From assembly GCA_018350325.1 (NCBI GenBank), contig JAEVLN010000009.1, forward strand, positions 579,388 through 643,387: a stretch of DNA of 64,000 nucleotides, in the 5' to 3' direction. This DNA is from Globodera rostochiensis. Taxonomy: Eukaryota > Nematoda > Chromadorea > Rhabditida > Heteroderidae. A model generated the notes under the pieces. It did no database searches. It was not told the DNA's origin and saw only the letters and a list, made by a program, of their open reading frames with translations. Shown here in pieces: positions 1 through 10,186 of the stretch. The position numbers and the translations under genes are program-made. Within the stretch, counting starts at the first letter, position 1; every line of letters begins with the position of its first letter.

Positions 1-95
1 TGTCGGAAAAATACCAAGTAATTTAATAGTAATAAAAAAATTAAATAATTATATTTTAAAATAATCACAAACTAATGGTTTTTAAATTATTACAG

Positions 96-640
96 TTATC
101 AGAAAACATTCGAATCGGGAGACAGCTGACACCGGCGCTCATATGCCATTTTCTGTGTCTATTTATGAATGTGCTGAAATTGTATTGGTCCCAATTCGAA
201 GTGCCCGGTTACGACTATCTTTTGCCCGTCACTACACTTTTGGGCTCTTTTCTTGGCTTGCTGATCGAAATCACCACAATTCAGTAATTATGTTTTTATT
301 ATTTTAATATAAAAATGACGTCATTGTTTTTACGATTGGATAATCTTTAAATATTTGCAGATTCCATCCCTTCCTGAAAAGGCATTTATGTCGGGTTTTG
401 TATCGTATTTTTGCTTTTTTTTGCATTCAACAACTGAGTCGGAGCAATCGGCTTTCATCGACATTGGCTCAATGTCCTGATCGGAGAATGGGCCAACAAA
501 ATGTCAATAACCGTCTCGGCAGAAGTTCAATCGCGTTGCAAGACATTATCAGTGGCGAAGTTATGCCAACATCGATGGAGCCTGAACGGCATTTTGCCCT
601 TCTACAGAAGGCCTGGAACGCGGGACCGATACCGAAATGA
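96..640 (+). CDS. Nematode chemoreceptor (7TM GPCR), 3' end only
   Basis: Only the last two exons are inside the window (about 96-283 and 361-640); the rest lies to the left. The first follows a TTACAG acceptor and starts L-S-E-N-I-R-I-G, then gives two hydrophobic stretches (ALICHFLCLFMNVLKL and LLPVTTLLGSFLGLLIEI) like the last transmembrane helices. The junction reads TTIQ-FHPFLKRHL, a basic motif after the last helix that is typical of nematode serpentine chemoreceptors. A cytoplasmic tail follows and ends with a TGA stop. The LSENIR...P motif recalls the Sra/Srab/Srb/Sre-type families, but the class cannot be fixed from the tail. Such receptors are expected in the membranes of sensory neurons. 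Similarity is by eye only. Confidence 0.55.
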
Positions 641-1620
641 ATACCGATTAAAGAGAGATGAATGACCAAAAGAATTACATTTTTTTAAATAAAGATTAAT
701 AAAAAATAGAAAAAGATCGATGTCCTACGCCAATTGAATTTTGAAAATGCTCAGTTTGACCCATCGAAAAGATCTGAACAAAAATTATGACATTTTCGTG
801 AACAGTGAGCAGAATTCCGATTTGTTTTCAGGCTCCAGAAAATCATATAATATTTGCTAAACATAAATTATAATGGGAATTTTTATTAGCAGTTAATTAA
901 TTCCACAACGATTTGCCGGCCTTTAAATACACATAAACTTAGTGGAATTGAACAAACAAACAAACAAACACTTTTGTTGTTGCAACTACCACAAATCCAA
1001 TGACACAACGTTAAATGAAAGTCATAATATTCATGAAAAAAGTCTCGTCAACTAACTAAAAATCGCAAAAAATATTTAACCCAAAAACATTTATCTAAAA
1101 TATTCGATTGGGCTCATTTTTTAAGTTTCAACATTTGTATAGGTTAAGTGAAAATAGAATGAATTTGGTCGCCAAATATTCATAAATTAAATGGCTTCAA
1201 ATCATTTAAAATGGTTGGGCTTTCTTTATTTTTTGGAAAAAAACAAAAACCTAACAGAAATTAAACACTCAAAAATTCTAATTATCTATCAATGATTTGA
1301 CAGAATGTAATGAAATCATTTATTTATAATGTTGAACTTTTGAATAAAAAATAATGAGTTTTATGTAATTTTTAATGACGCTATCAAAATGTCAGCCGGC
1401 CGACATAAAGAAAGGTGCAATTTCCGAAACACTTTAATAAGGCAATTAATTATTATCTATTTGCCGACAAACAGCAACAAACAGGTGGTTGGGGTTGGCA
1501 TTTAATTTAATTAAAAGTTGGCAAAAGAACGAAAGAATAAAAGTGGTTGCGGGCATTATTCTTTCATTCACTCAACAAGAATTTTGACGAATTAAATTTT
1601 AATAAAATTAACTCAAAACG
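641..1620. other. Intergenic DNA between two chemoreceptor genes
   Basis: AT-rich sequence with no open frame that looks coding. It holds a short (AAAC)n run near 953-970 and should contain the promoter of the downstream receptor. Nothing else stands out. Confidence 0.5.
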
Positions 1621-3564
1621 ATGGTCACAAATGAAACATTGAACGAGGTAATAAATTGAAAGTTTAACTTTGCGGAATTAAATTTAATTACATAATTTAC
1701 TTAAGGTTTACCTCCAATTAATGAAGGACCGGCCCCGTTGGACTCTGATCATTTTTGCTTCAATTTACACCATTTTAGCAATTTTTGGCATTTTAATGAA
1801 TTTTGCCGTGGTTTACGTAACAATTCGCACAAAGTATGATGCCAAATTAAATGAACAAAATTATTCGTCTTTTTTTATTTAAATTATTAAATATTCTAAA
1901 CAAAACATTTTCAGGCATTTTAACAATTCGGCCAACACACTTTTGGCCCTTTATTCCTTTTTTGAAATCGTCCACCAATCTGGCCATTTTTTATTCGCAT
2001 ATAACGTTTTTTCGGGCCACGATTTAATGCCTTGCTTGTACAACATTTTTGTTGTTTTTTACAAGCATTGATCGGCTCATTAGCGTGCTTTTTCCGTTAA
2101 GGTAAGTATTTTGGAAAAATTCCGGCATAGGCCCAGAATGCCAATCGAATATACGAGATTTCCCAAGATTTGACCAAAAAAAAACTAAATTCAAATTCCA
2201 CTTTTATTTGGTTAATTAATTTTATGTTTTAGGAATACAAAAAATATTTTTGTTTATGGCGTCATTCTTCCCATCGTTGGCACCGGTGGCTTTTTATACG
2301 TTTTCTCACTAAATTCTGAATCCGTTGGCGATTTGCTAAATGCCGGCTCAATGAGTGATGTTGCATTGGACCCGGTAATATTTTTGAATTTAATCTTTGG
2401 CATTAATTCCCAATTAGCATTTCTCTTCAAATTATGCGTTCAAAATTTACTCAGCAACTGTAACATTCATTTTGATGGGAACAGTTGCAATTTATGTGCT
2501 TCTTGCAATTTTCCTTCACTTCCGAAAAGGTTCTTGTGCCCTAAGGATAGTTTAATTTAAATTTAATGAAATTTCCTTTTAATTATCAAACATTCAAAGT
2601 ATTTATTAATCTATATTAAAGCGCAGTCCAACTCCAATTCGCATCAATTTAACCTTCGCATATTCCGCTCATTGTTCACCATCGTTTGCGTGAATGTTGG
2701 CGGATATTTGCTGTTTGATATTTTATACGTCACAATCATTTGGAATGAAGGCACGCCGGCATTTTGCCCACTAAGACAAATACGACATTTCGCCCACTAA
2801 GACATTTCGCCCACTAAGACATTTTGCCCACTAAGACAAATAAGACATTTTGCCCACTAAGACAAATAAGACATTTTGCCCACTAAGACAAATAAGACAT
2901 TTCGCCCACTAAGACAAATACGACATTTTTCCCCTAAGACAAATAAGACATTTCGCCCACTAAGACAAATAAGACATTTTTCCCCCTAAGACAAATAAGA
3001 CATTTTGCCCACTAAGACAAATAAGACATTTTGCCCACTAAGACAAATAAGACATTTCGCCCACTAAGACAAATAAGACATTTCGCCCACTAAGACAAAT
3101 AAGACATTTGCCCACTAAGACAAATAAGAAATTTTGCCCACTAAGACAAAATAAGACATTTCGCCCACTAAGACAAAATACGGTTGTGGGCGAAATGTCA
3201 TCCTGTCGGAATGAATATAATAGTCATTATATATATATTAATTGGGTTAAAACCCGAATTTTTTCAAAGGTTTCATCCCCGAAATCTCAACGTCGGGGTT
3301 CAAACTCTAATTTTTAATATCGAACATTTCAGCGATTACACCAAATCTTTTGACCAAATGGAAATGGAGCCAAATTGTTGGCATTTTGTTGAACGTCAGC
3401 GCGGCATCCAACGCACCGATTCTTTATTTTACCAGGTTAATTATTCACATTTTGACAATTTTGTAAATTTTCAATTTTTTAGTCAGGAATATCGAAAGAC
3501 TTTTGACAAAGAATTGAAGGTGGTTGTCAGAATATTCAAGAGAAATTCCGTACAATCAAATTAA
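1621..3564 (+). CDS. srsx-like 7TM chemoreceptor, probably frameshifted
   Basis: The start exon MVTNETLNE has an N-glycosylation-type NET and is followed by helix 1 (WTLIIFASIYTILAIFGIL). Exon 3 (about 1916-2100) gives helices 2-3 and ends with SIDRLISVLFPLR, the DRY-like motif of Srsx/FMRFamide-type receptors. Later exons give helix 4 (YGVILPIVGTGGFLYVF), helix 5 (TFILMGTVAIYVLLAIFL), helix 6 (SLFTIVCVNVGGYLLFDIL), helix 7 (VGILLNVSAASNAPILYF) and the tail SQEYRKTFDKELK before a TAA stop. The order and the N-A-P-x-L-Y-F helix 7 motif fit nematode chemoreceptors. Within exon 3 the frame of the helix 2 region does not reach the IDRL motif without a one-base shift near 2040-2065, so this copy may be a pseudogene or hold a sequence error. 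A minisatellite fills the intron between helices 6 and 7. Confidence 0.6.
2758..3186. repeat. 26-bp minisatellite in a receptor intron
   Basis: About fifteen tandem copies of a unit close to ATTTTGCCCACTAAGACAAATAAGAC (26 bp), with small variants: CG for TG, TTCCCC variants, and copies shortened to about 19 bp. The array begins directly after the helix 6 exon of the chemoreceptor. The unit opens incidental reading frames that are not considered coding. Confidence 0.9.
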
Positions 3565-3855
3565 AAATTTTCGTTTTACATAAATTGGTGGCTTTTATGG
3601 GCGTCCCAAAAATCGGCACAAAAAAAAAAATTTTGTACAAAGTATTTTCTATTGCATTGGCGCTGTCTATGGAAACAAGGTTGCCACTAATTTTTCCAAA
3701 ATAAGGACATCCAAGACCAAAAAAAGATTTAGGGGCCTTTAAGACCACGTGATCAAAACACACCTGTTTGTGACACATATAATCTAATCAAACTTTTCAT
3801 TCTTTCCCATCTCATGAAGTTATTTTAAAAAAATATGAACTCGTCATCAGTATTT

Positions 3856-3978
3856 TGCGCGCCATCCCTGGAGAAGGCGCTTCCAAAAATTAGGGTAAAC
3901 CCATAAGCGTCCCCCTGCACGGAAACCTTTAGTAAAAGGCGAAAGATTTCATCGTCCGAATACAGAGGGACCAGGGAT
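3856..3978 (-). ncRNA. U5: U5 spliceosomal snRNA
   Basis: Read on the minus strand, the sequence has the invariant U5 loop 1 (CGCCTTTTACTAAAGGTTTCCG), which contacts exon ends during splicing. It is followed by an Sm-protein site of the AATTTTTGG type and a 3' terminal hairpin whose arms GCGCC and GGCGC pair around 3856-3880. The 5' end, close to ATCCCTGGTCCC, pairs with GGGGAC... downstream as in U5 stem I. Length (about 120 nt) and element order match U5 of other animals. The 5' end is placed by comparison and may be off by a few bases. A nearly identical copy lies at 63884-64000 on the same strand. Confidence 0.93.
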
Positions 3979-4654
3979 AAACAAGACAGCGATTTGGTGG
4001 CTTATTTATGAAAAGATTTGAGGAGATTCTTTATGGGTTGTAAAAAGGGAAAGAAAGAGGGCAGAATCCCCTTGTATTTCTCTTTTTGTATAGCCTCTTT
4101 CACTTTCCCAGTGTCTAATATCTCTTTCTCTAAACTCCCATTAAATAAATATTTCCATTTTCTGCGCCCTCTTTCCTTTTCTTTGCTGACAAAGAGCAGA
4201 GAAGAGAACACGCACGCCCCCTCCGCCCGCATGCAGACTGAAAGAGTGTGTGAGAAACAAATGTTTTCTGTTTGTTAACAGAGAAAAAGAGTCTGTGAGT
4301 ATTGTTGCTGTGTTGTGTTTCAGTGCCTTCCCTCTTTTGCTCCCCATCGAAAGTAATCAAAGAAATTTCTCTTAATGTTCCCCTTGCCCCTTCTTTTGTT
4401 TTAGACTTGCACCTTTAGCTTGCGCTCGGTCAATACAACAAGCCTATAAATTACTGTTATTGCTGATCGAAAGCTTTTACCAGTTTCCTGCGTTGGCAGC
4501 CCTTCAGGGCATTTGTTTCTTTATTTGGAGTGATTAAAGTTCTTTTCTTGCGATTGCGGATCCAATTTGTATTTATTATTTCATATTCGGAGGATTTTAA
4601 CGCATATGCAAACACAAAAAAACTGATCACGCCCCGCTCGCTGCCTTGCTGATG
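3979..4654. other. Upstream region of U5 and low-complexity CT-rich DNA
   Basis: Pyrimidine-rich sequence (CTTTCTCTTT... on the plus strand at about 4070-4210) that opens overlapping short frames on both strands; none shows protein-like character. The first 100 bp should hold the snRNA proximal sequence element for the U5 gene, but no element could be identified with confidence. Confidence 0.4.
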
Positions 4655-4897
4655 CTACTTCGAATGATCGCTGTTTTCCGTTCTGCGCCGTCTGCCGTTG
4701 TTCAAATGTTTCTGCTGTTCATTGTCCGAGAAGTATCGCAACGCCGTCCGTTTGTACTCCTCCAAACTGCGCAGTCGAACCACCGGACGCAGCCATTGGT
4801 TGGCATTCTGATACGCGTAGGTCAGCAGAAATCCGCCGAACCAAAGGGCCCAACGCTGACGTTTGGAACGCCTCCTTAAAAGAATAAAAATATTCAA
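4655..4897 (-). CDS. Small hypothetical membrane protein (80 aa)
   Basis: An open frame that starts MNIFILLRRRSK, with one hydrophobic segment (WALWFGGFLLTYAYQNA, about residues 16-32) flanked by basic residues, then a charged C-terminal helix (LRSLEEYKRTALRYFSDNEQQ). It ends at a TAG stop. It is GC-richer than its surroundings and has balanced amino-acid use, which suggests real coding sequence. It could equally be the last exon of a longer gene, because TTCTTTTTAAG just before the RRRSK codons would serve as an acceptor. I do not recognise the family. A single-pass membrane or mitochondrial protein would fit. Confidence 0.4.
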   Translation of the reverse strand: MNIFILLRRRSKRQRWALWFGGFLLTYAYQNANQWLRPVVRLRSLEEYKRTALRYFSDNEQQKHLNNGRRRRTENSDHSK

Positions 4898-4988
4898 AAT
4901 TTAAATTCGTTTTCTTCCCAATCACTTGAATATTTGCATCAAATTTAGAAAAATATCTTAATTTTATTATGCTAAACAGGGTCTTTAC

Positions 4989-5841
4989 TAGAGCCCAGAC
5001 TTGAGCTTCGAGCGAGACTCGAGACGAGATTCTCGAAAAAATCTCGGGTCTCGAAAAATCTCGAAAATTCCGTTTTGTTCGAGACGAGATCTCGAGGTCG
5101 AGATTCTCGAAAAATCTCGAGTCTCGAAAAATCTCGAGCCGGAACAGTCGAGATTCGAGATTTTTGAATGAAAATATAATTTTTTTTCCAAAATTATCAG
5201 AAACTCCACCAAATTTTGTATGGGTAAGAAGGGAGCACTAAAAGCATGTCTGCAATATTTGGTCGCGAAATATAAGTGTTAGCCTGTGTTCCAAGGGTTA
5301 GAAAATCAAAAGAAATTCAACGGTGAGGGGATAAATATGGTGCAAGGGTGCCATCGAAAATTTTGCAAAATAAGGACAGTGAAGCTGGGCTTGACCTATT
5401 AGTGGGGTATGAAAGAGCCGGTGAGAAAATTGTAAGAATTTAAACCTTTTTTTAAGAAATTTTTTTCAAAAATAGTTGTTGAGAATTTTTATTCACTTTT
5501 GGGAGTGAGAGGAGGTTCGGCGGTCCCGAAAGGCGCCGCCGAAACTCAATTTGTTAAGAGATTTGCAGCCAAAATGGAGTATGTCCGGCGTGCCGACAGA
5601 CAACGCGGGGGGAATTTTTTACAAAAATTGGCAATCTTTGTTAAGAAAAGCACTGTTTTCATGAAAAAAATTTTAAAGTCGAGATCGAGAATCTCGAGCT
5701 TCTTTCGAGCGAGGTCTCGAGGTCGAGATTCTCGAAAAATCGGTTTTATTCGAGACGAGATCTCGAGGTCGAGATTTCTCGAGAATCTCGTCGAGATTTT
5801 TCGAGATCCTCGAGACGAGATCTCGTCTCGACCGGGCTCTA
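4989..5841. mobile_element. Non-autonomous hAT-like element, 853 bp
   Basis: The element starts TAGAGCCC and ends GGGCTCTA. It is flanked on both sides by the exact 8-bp direct repeat GTCTTTAC (4981-4988 and 5842-5849). An 8-bp target duplication with TAGAG-type inverted ends is the signature of hAT transposons. Each end carries about 180 bp of self-complementary sequence built from CTCGAGATCTCG-like motifs (4989-5170 and 5675-5841). The centre is unrelated and includes a copy of the dispersed GGCGGTGCCGATAGGCGCC motif near 5518-5541. No transposase is present. Confidence 0.85.
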
Positions 5842-6018
5842 GTCTTTACCATAAATAGAGATTTAAATTGTGACAATTTAAACCCTTTTTCTGCTTTAAA
5901 AAAAATTATTATTCATTAAATACCATGCAAAAAGACGGACGAGCAAAGCAAAGAAGAGTCCATTTGAATATAAATTGAACTGTTTTTGCCTAAAAAATAA
6001 AACATTTTACTACCCATA

Positions 6019-9000
6019 TTAGTTTAAATCTAAAAAAACAAAAATATTTATTTTAAACTCATAAATACTTTTATTTTTTTGGGGGAAAAATTCTGACCAT
6101 AAAATATTTGCTTGTGCCTTTGGCACATCGTCCAGACTTTCTTTGAGCAAATAAATCTGAAAAATTTAAAAATTTGGGTTTGAAGTTTGTTTATGGTTTA
6201 GAAGAAATAAGGCCAAAATCGCATTAAATTCATTTAAATGATCAAATTCACCTTTACTCCCATCAAATAGTCAAATAAATAATTTCCCCAGTCCAACTTT
6301 CGAACATCGAAACAGTAAAGCTAAAAATGATGAATTTAAATGGGTAAAAATTAAAATGCTCACTCACCTTTTTGTCTTCTTCGCTGAGGTTTTCCCACAT
6401 TGCCAAGGCATTGTCCGACTCGAAAATCCAACCTCTGGAGGTGAAATAGTGCAACACTTCCATCATGCGCCAAATCTTTCGATAAATTCGTACAAATCTT
6501 TAAAAAAACATACAGCATAATGGACTTTCCAAAATGATTTAAAAATGAGTTCAATTAATTTAAAAATATTAAATAATTCTTAAAGTCGATTTCTCCTTAT
6601 TTATGATAATTAATAATTGTGTAAACATTTCTTTTATTTCTTACTTTTCTTCCTTCCCCAATAGCCGATAAGCGGCATCAAACGCATAAGCGGTGCTCAT
6701 ATGTTTGACATAAAATTTGGCCAACAACAGGTTACGGTTGGAGGAAAGTTTGGTAGACGGAATACGGTAGCATTCGTCGAACGGAAAAGCAGAGAAAAAT
6801 TGCTCCGAATAAATTACGATTCTGAAACAGCGAATTAATTTCTTCGCATTTACTGCTATAAACAACGCAAATGGCTATTTAGACAATATTAATCGCGCTT
6901 ATTTTTTGGATTAGCCGCGGATGTGTTTTGCTGTTCCAACAATTTTGAACCTGTTCCTGTTCTGTTCTCAAATTTTAGAACAGCCTATCTGTTCTGTTCC
7001 TGTTCTGTTCCGACCTCGAGAACAGAACAGGAACAGGAACAGGAACAGGAACAGGAACAGGAACAGGAACAGGAACAGAACAGGAACAGAACAGAGTAAA
7101 CTGTTCTTAGACTGTTCCAAATTTAAAATTTTCCGAGTGAAATCCAGACTGAAATTTTAATCGTTGATTCATTGAACAAAGTGTTCATTAGTGATGCTCG
7201 AGACCTAAATTTACCGAGACTTGACCCCGAGATTCGAGAATTGACTCAAAAATCCAAGACTTTTACCAACATTTCTTAATTTAGATTCAAAATAGGTTTG
7301 CTCCCGAACCCTTGGGGGTGGGAAAATGGTATATCAGGGAAGGTTGGGGGGGTTGGCCATGTCGGGGGTCCGGGACAACCCAATTTTGAGAATGGGGAGC
7401 AACTCTAGTGAAAAAATTATATACTTTTTTGAGACTTGTGTTTTCTTATTTTGGGGCTCGGGGAGCAAACCTAGTTGAAAATTAAATATTTTTTTAGAAA
7501 AAGTGCTTTACTTCAGCAGGGGGGAGTCGGCGGTGCCGATAGGCGCCGCCGAAAAAATTTTGAATTTTTGATCCAATTTGTTAAGGGATTTGCAAGCATT
7601 TTTTGAAGCTTTTTAGAAATGGGAGGGGTGCGGGGAATTTTTTGAAGATTTTGATGGAATTGTTAAAAAATTGGTCTTGATTTAAAAATTGAAAACAAAT
7701 GGGTTCCCCCTTATGATTTAATGAAACAAATAAAAAAATTTTATGTTTTTATCCCTTCAAAAAATATTAAAACTGAAATATTTTTAAAAATTGTTTCCTT
7801 TACCATCAAAAGAGTTATAAAAAGAGGGGACAAATCATTTACACATTCGGGGGTTCGAACCCGCTGCCCCAGGAATCACACATCACTCACCATTACACCA
7901 CAAAAGGGAATAAAATAAAAAGAATAAAAAAGATTTTCACTGGGGAAATTTGAACTTTAGACAAAATCGAATCGCGTCAGTCAGTTTCACCACTGCGCCA
8001 CGTGAGACCATAAAGAATTGTTAGAAAATTTCAAATATATTACTCAATCATGTTCAATTCTTCAATTTTTACCCTGTTCTAGCTTGGCCTGTTCTGTTCC
8101 TGTTCTGTTCCTGTTCCAAGGATTTTGAATCTGTTCCTGTTCCTGTGCTGTTCTAAAATCTTAGAACAGAACAGAACAGGAACAGAACAAGAACAGAACA
8201 GGCCAAGCTGGAACAGCAAAACACTAATAATTTGTCGTATTTTTTGTATTAATTATTTTATAAAAAGATTAATGTAAATTTTCGAAATTCATTGAATCAC
8301 CTCTCCCACAAAAGAGGGTTCAATTGGCCGGTTGTGCAATGGAACACGGGGACTTCTTTGCATTGTCTAAAATAAGAAATATTTAAAATACAAAATAATT
8401 ATTAATTTTTAAATGGGAAATTTACGCATAATTTTATTATTTTTTTTTTTTGAAAGCCTACCCCATTTGTGACCGATACGCAGCAGCCACAATGAGCATG
8501 CTAGCAACAATGTCGACGGGGATGATGTCCGCAGTGGATTTGTTGTCACCAATCATATCTGTTAGCAGTCCTAAAATCGGAAAATGAATCATTTTAAAAC
8601 TAACTACTCTACTAAAAATTTAAATTACCCGGTTTATTCTAAATAGGTCTACACACTTATTCTTCTTAATTATTCAAAAATAAAAACATCGATTGGACCA
8701 AAATATGCAAAATTTGACCCTTCCCGACACTGGCAAATATTCCGGTGGGCCCATTCATATTGTCGATCCATCCCGGCAATGGTTCTCGCCATATTGCGCC
8801 GATTCTGCATATTATAAAATGAATAAAAACAAAAAAGTTCAAATGACTGGGACTGGCCAATCTTTGTAATCGAAACAGAAAATCTAATGAAAACTTTTTT
8901 TTTTTTTTTTTAAACATTTTATAATTATTGTGTTACATTGATGGACGTGCAATAATTGTTGGCAGACCAACGGCGTCCTTGTTCAACTGATTTTCGGCCA

Positions 9001-10186
9001 TTGCCTTCGCAAATGTGTAAGTGTTCGGACGGTTCTAAATAAAGAAAATGATAGAAAAGTTATTTTTTGAGTTTTTTTTTGTACATAAATATTAATTATA
9101 AATTGTTTGAATACTTCCAATAATTGGCCCTCAATTGCGTCAAACATTTCATCGCTCATCCATTCGGTCGCCTCCACCAATTTGGACACATTCACTTTTT
9201 GCTCGTAAATGCGCTCTTCCGTTCTGGCCAAGTTGCAATTTGCATAAGCGCTGGACGCATGCAAAAAAGCCTAAAAGGGATAATTGCCAAATATTAATAA
9301 ACACAACGGTACTGAATTTTTAAAATTTCTTGATTTTCCGAGCTCGAGATTGTTACCAATCTCGAATCCAATGAAATTCTTGATCTGGTGTTAATTAATT
9401 TTGCCTCAATAAAGTAGTAGAGAAAGAGACCTTCAAATGCGGCATTTCATGGCATAATGCCACGAGTCGTTGGGTGCCAATAACATTCCTAAACTTAACT
9501 TTATAAGTTTCATAAAATAAACAATTTTCTCCTTATTAGAAATTTCAATGGAACTGCTGTACTTAATTTGACGTAATTAAGAGAATTCAAAATCAAATCC
9601 CCCAATAACTTCCTACATTTGAATGGCCAGTCGAATGGCCTCGTCAAATTTAACCGTAGCTGCACAATGGAAAACAAACTTAAAAGAAGATTTGTTTATG
9701 TTTTTTAAGTTAATTTTAATTCTGAAAAATACAAAATTTGTCCATACCGTAACTTGGCTGATCAACATTGTACGGTCCTGTTCACTGAGGCCAATCCCCT
9801 CCATTCTCAGGTCACTGTTTATTGGCACCAATTTTTTTAAGCGCTTTTCGTCAACACATCGAATGCGATTGAATAAAGGACTCTTAACCAAAATATTTAA
9901 ATTATTTATTTTTTTATTTTTAAATTGCCTCAAGCAAAGCTTCGAGTCGTTCTTTGACCGTCTGCTTGTTTAGCGGTCGGATGAGGAGGAAGATTTTATC
10001 AATTTTCGGCTGGGAGAATAGTAATTTTTCAAGAAGAACTTTGCCCAGGAAACCGGTGGCACCGGTGATCAGCAAACTAAAAAAGACAATGGCCGACTTA
10101 AATTTGTTTTATTTTTAAAAAAAGCTTTACCAGCTGTCCTCAAATAATGGCGACACTTTTAAAGGCCCAATTTCAGACAAATTCAT
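6019..10186 (-). CDS. fard-1: Fatty acyl-CoA reductase (alcohol-forming)
   Basis: Reduces long-chain acyl-CoA to fatty alcohol with NADPH, for ether lipids and waxes; family members act at peroxisomes or the ER. Spliced exons read in order: [11 protein letters not shown] start; [19 protein letters not shown], the Rossmann TGxxGxxG motif; [57 protein letters not shown], with the catalytic Yxxx[46 protein letters not shown]; and the FAR C-terminal domain ([54 protein letters not shown]). The stop is at 6019-6021. Coverage of the family is essentially complete. Intron 9883-9928 fits only as GC-AG ([11 protein letters not shown]). The intron at about 6830-8300 is loaded with repeats. The symbol assumes orthology to the C. 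elegans gene. Confidence 0.88.
6930..7115. repeat. Palindromic GAACAG repeat with (GGAACA)n core
   Basis: Starts GTGTTTTGCTGTTCC, runs through CTGTTCC/CTGTTCTG motifs, then an uninterrupted (GGAACA) array of about eight units at 7021-7078, then GAACAGAACAGAG. The left and right halves are reverse complements in motif content. It lies in an intron of the fatty acyl-CoA reductase gene and belongs with the copies at 8075-8230 and 51895-51950. Confidence 0.8.
7838..8015 (-). repeat. Two tRNA-like (SINE-type) units
   Basis: On the minus strand, 8015-7941 contains a near-perfect polymerase III A-box (TGGCGCAGTGG) followed by a weaker B-box (AGTTCAAATTT). Next to it, 7908-7838 contains GTGTAATGGTGAGTG and a perfect B-box GGGTTCGAACCC. 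Neither folds into an intact acceptor stem, and the T-stem of the second pairs at only three positions. These are better read as tRNA-derived short interspersed elements or tRNA relics than working tRNA genes. Confidence 0.4.
8075..8230. repeat. Second palindromic GAACAG element
   Basis: The left arm CTGTTCTAGCTTGGCCTGTT and the right arm GAACAGGCCAAGCTGGAACAG are reverse complements separated by about 100 bp of GTTCCT/GGAACA motifs. The element ends CAAAACACTA, matching in reverse the start of the copy at 6930. Same intron as that copy. Confidence 0.8.

Noticed and set aside
3108..3317. Open frame in the 26-bp minisatellite (CPLRQNK repeats)
   Set aside because: A by-product of the tandem repeat lying in an intron; the receptor's helix 7 exon starts further on in another frame.
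4002..4360. Overlapping open frames on both strands upstream of U5
   Set aside because: They are products of CT/GA-rich low-complexity DNA, overlap each other in three frames and show no domain or splice context.
7838..7908. Functional tRNA gene suggested by a perfect B-box GGTTCGAACCC
   Set aside because: The acceptor arms do not pair and the T-stem has only three pairs, so it is kept as a tRNA-like repeat only.
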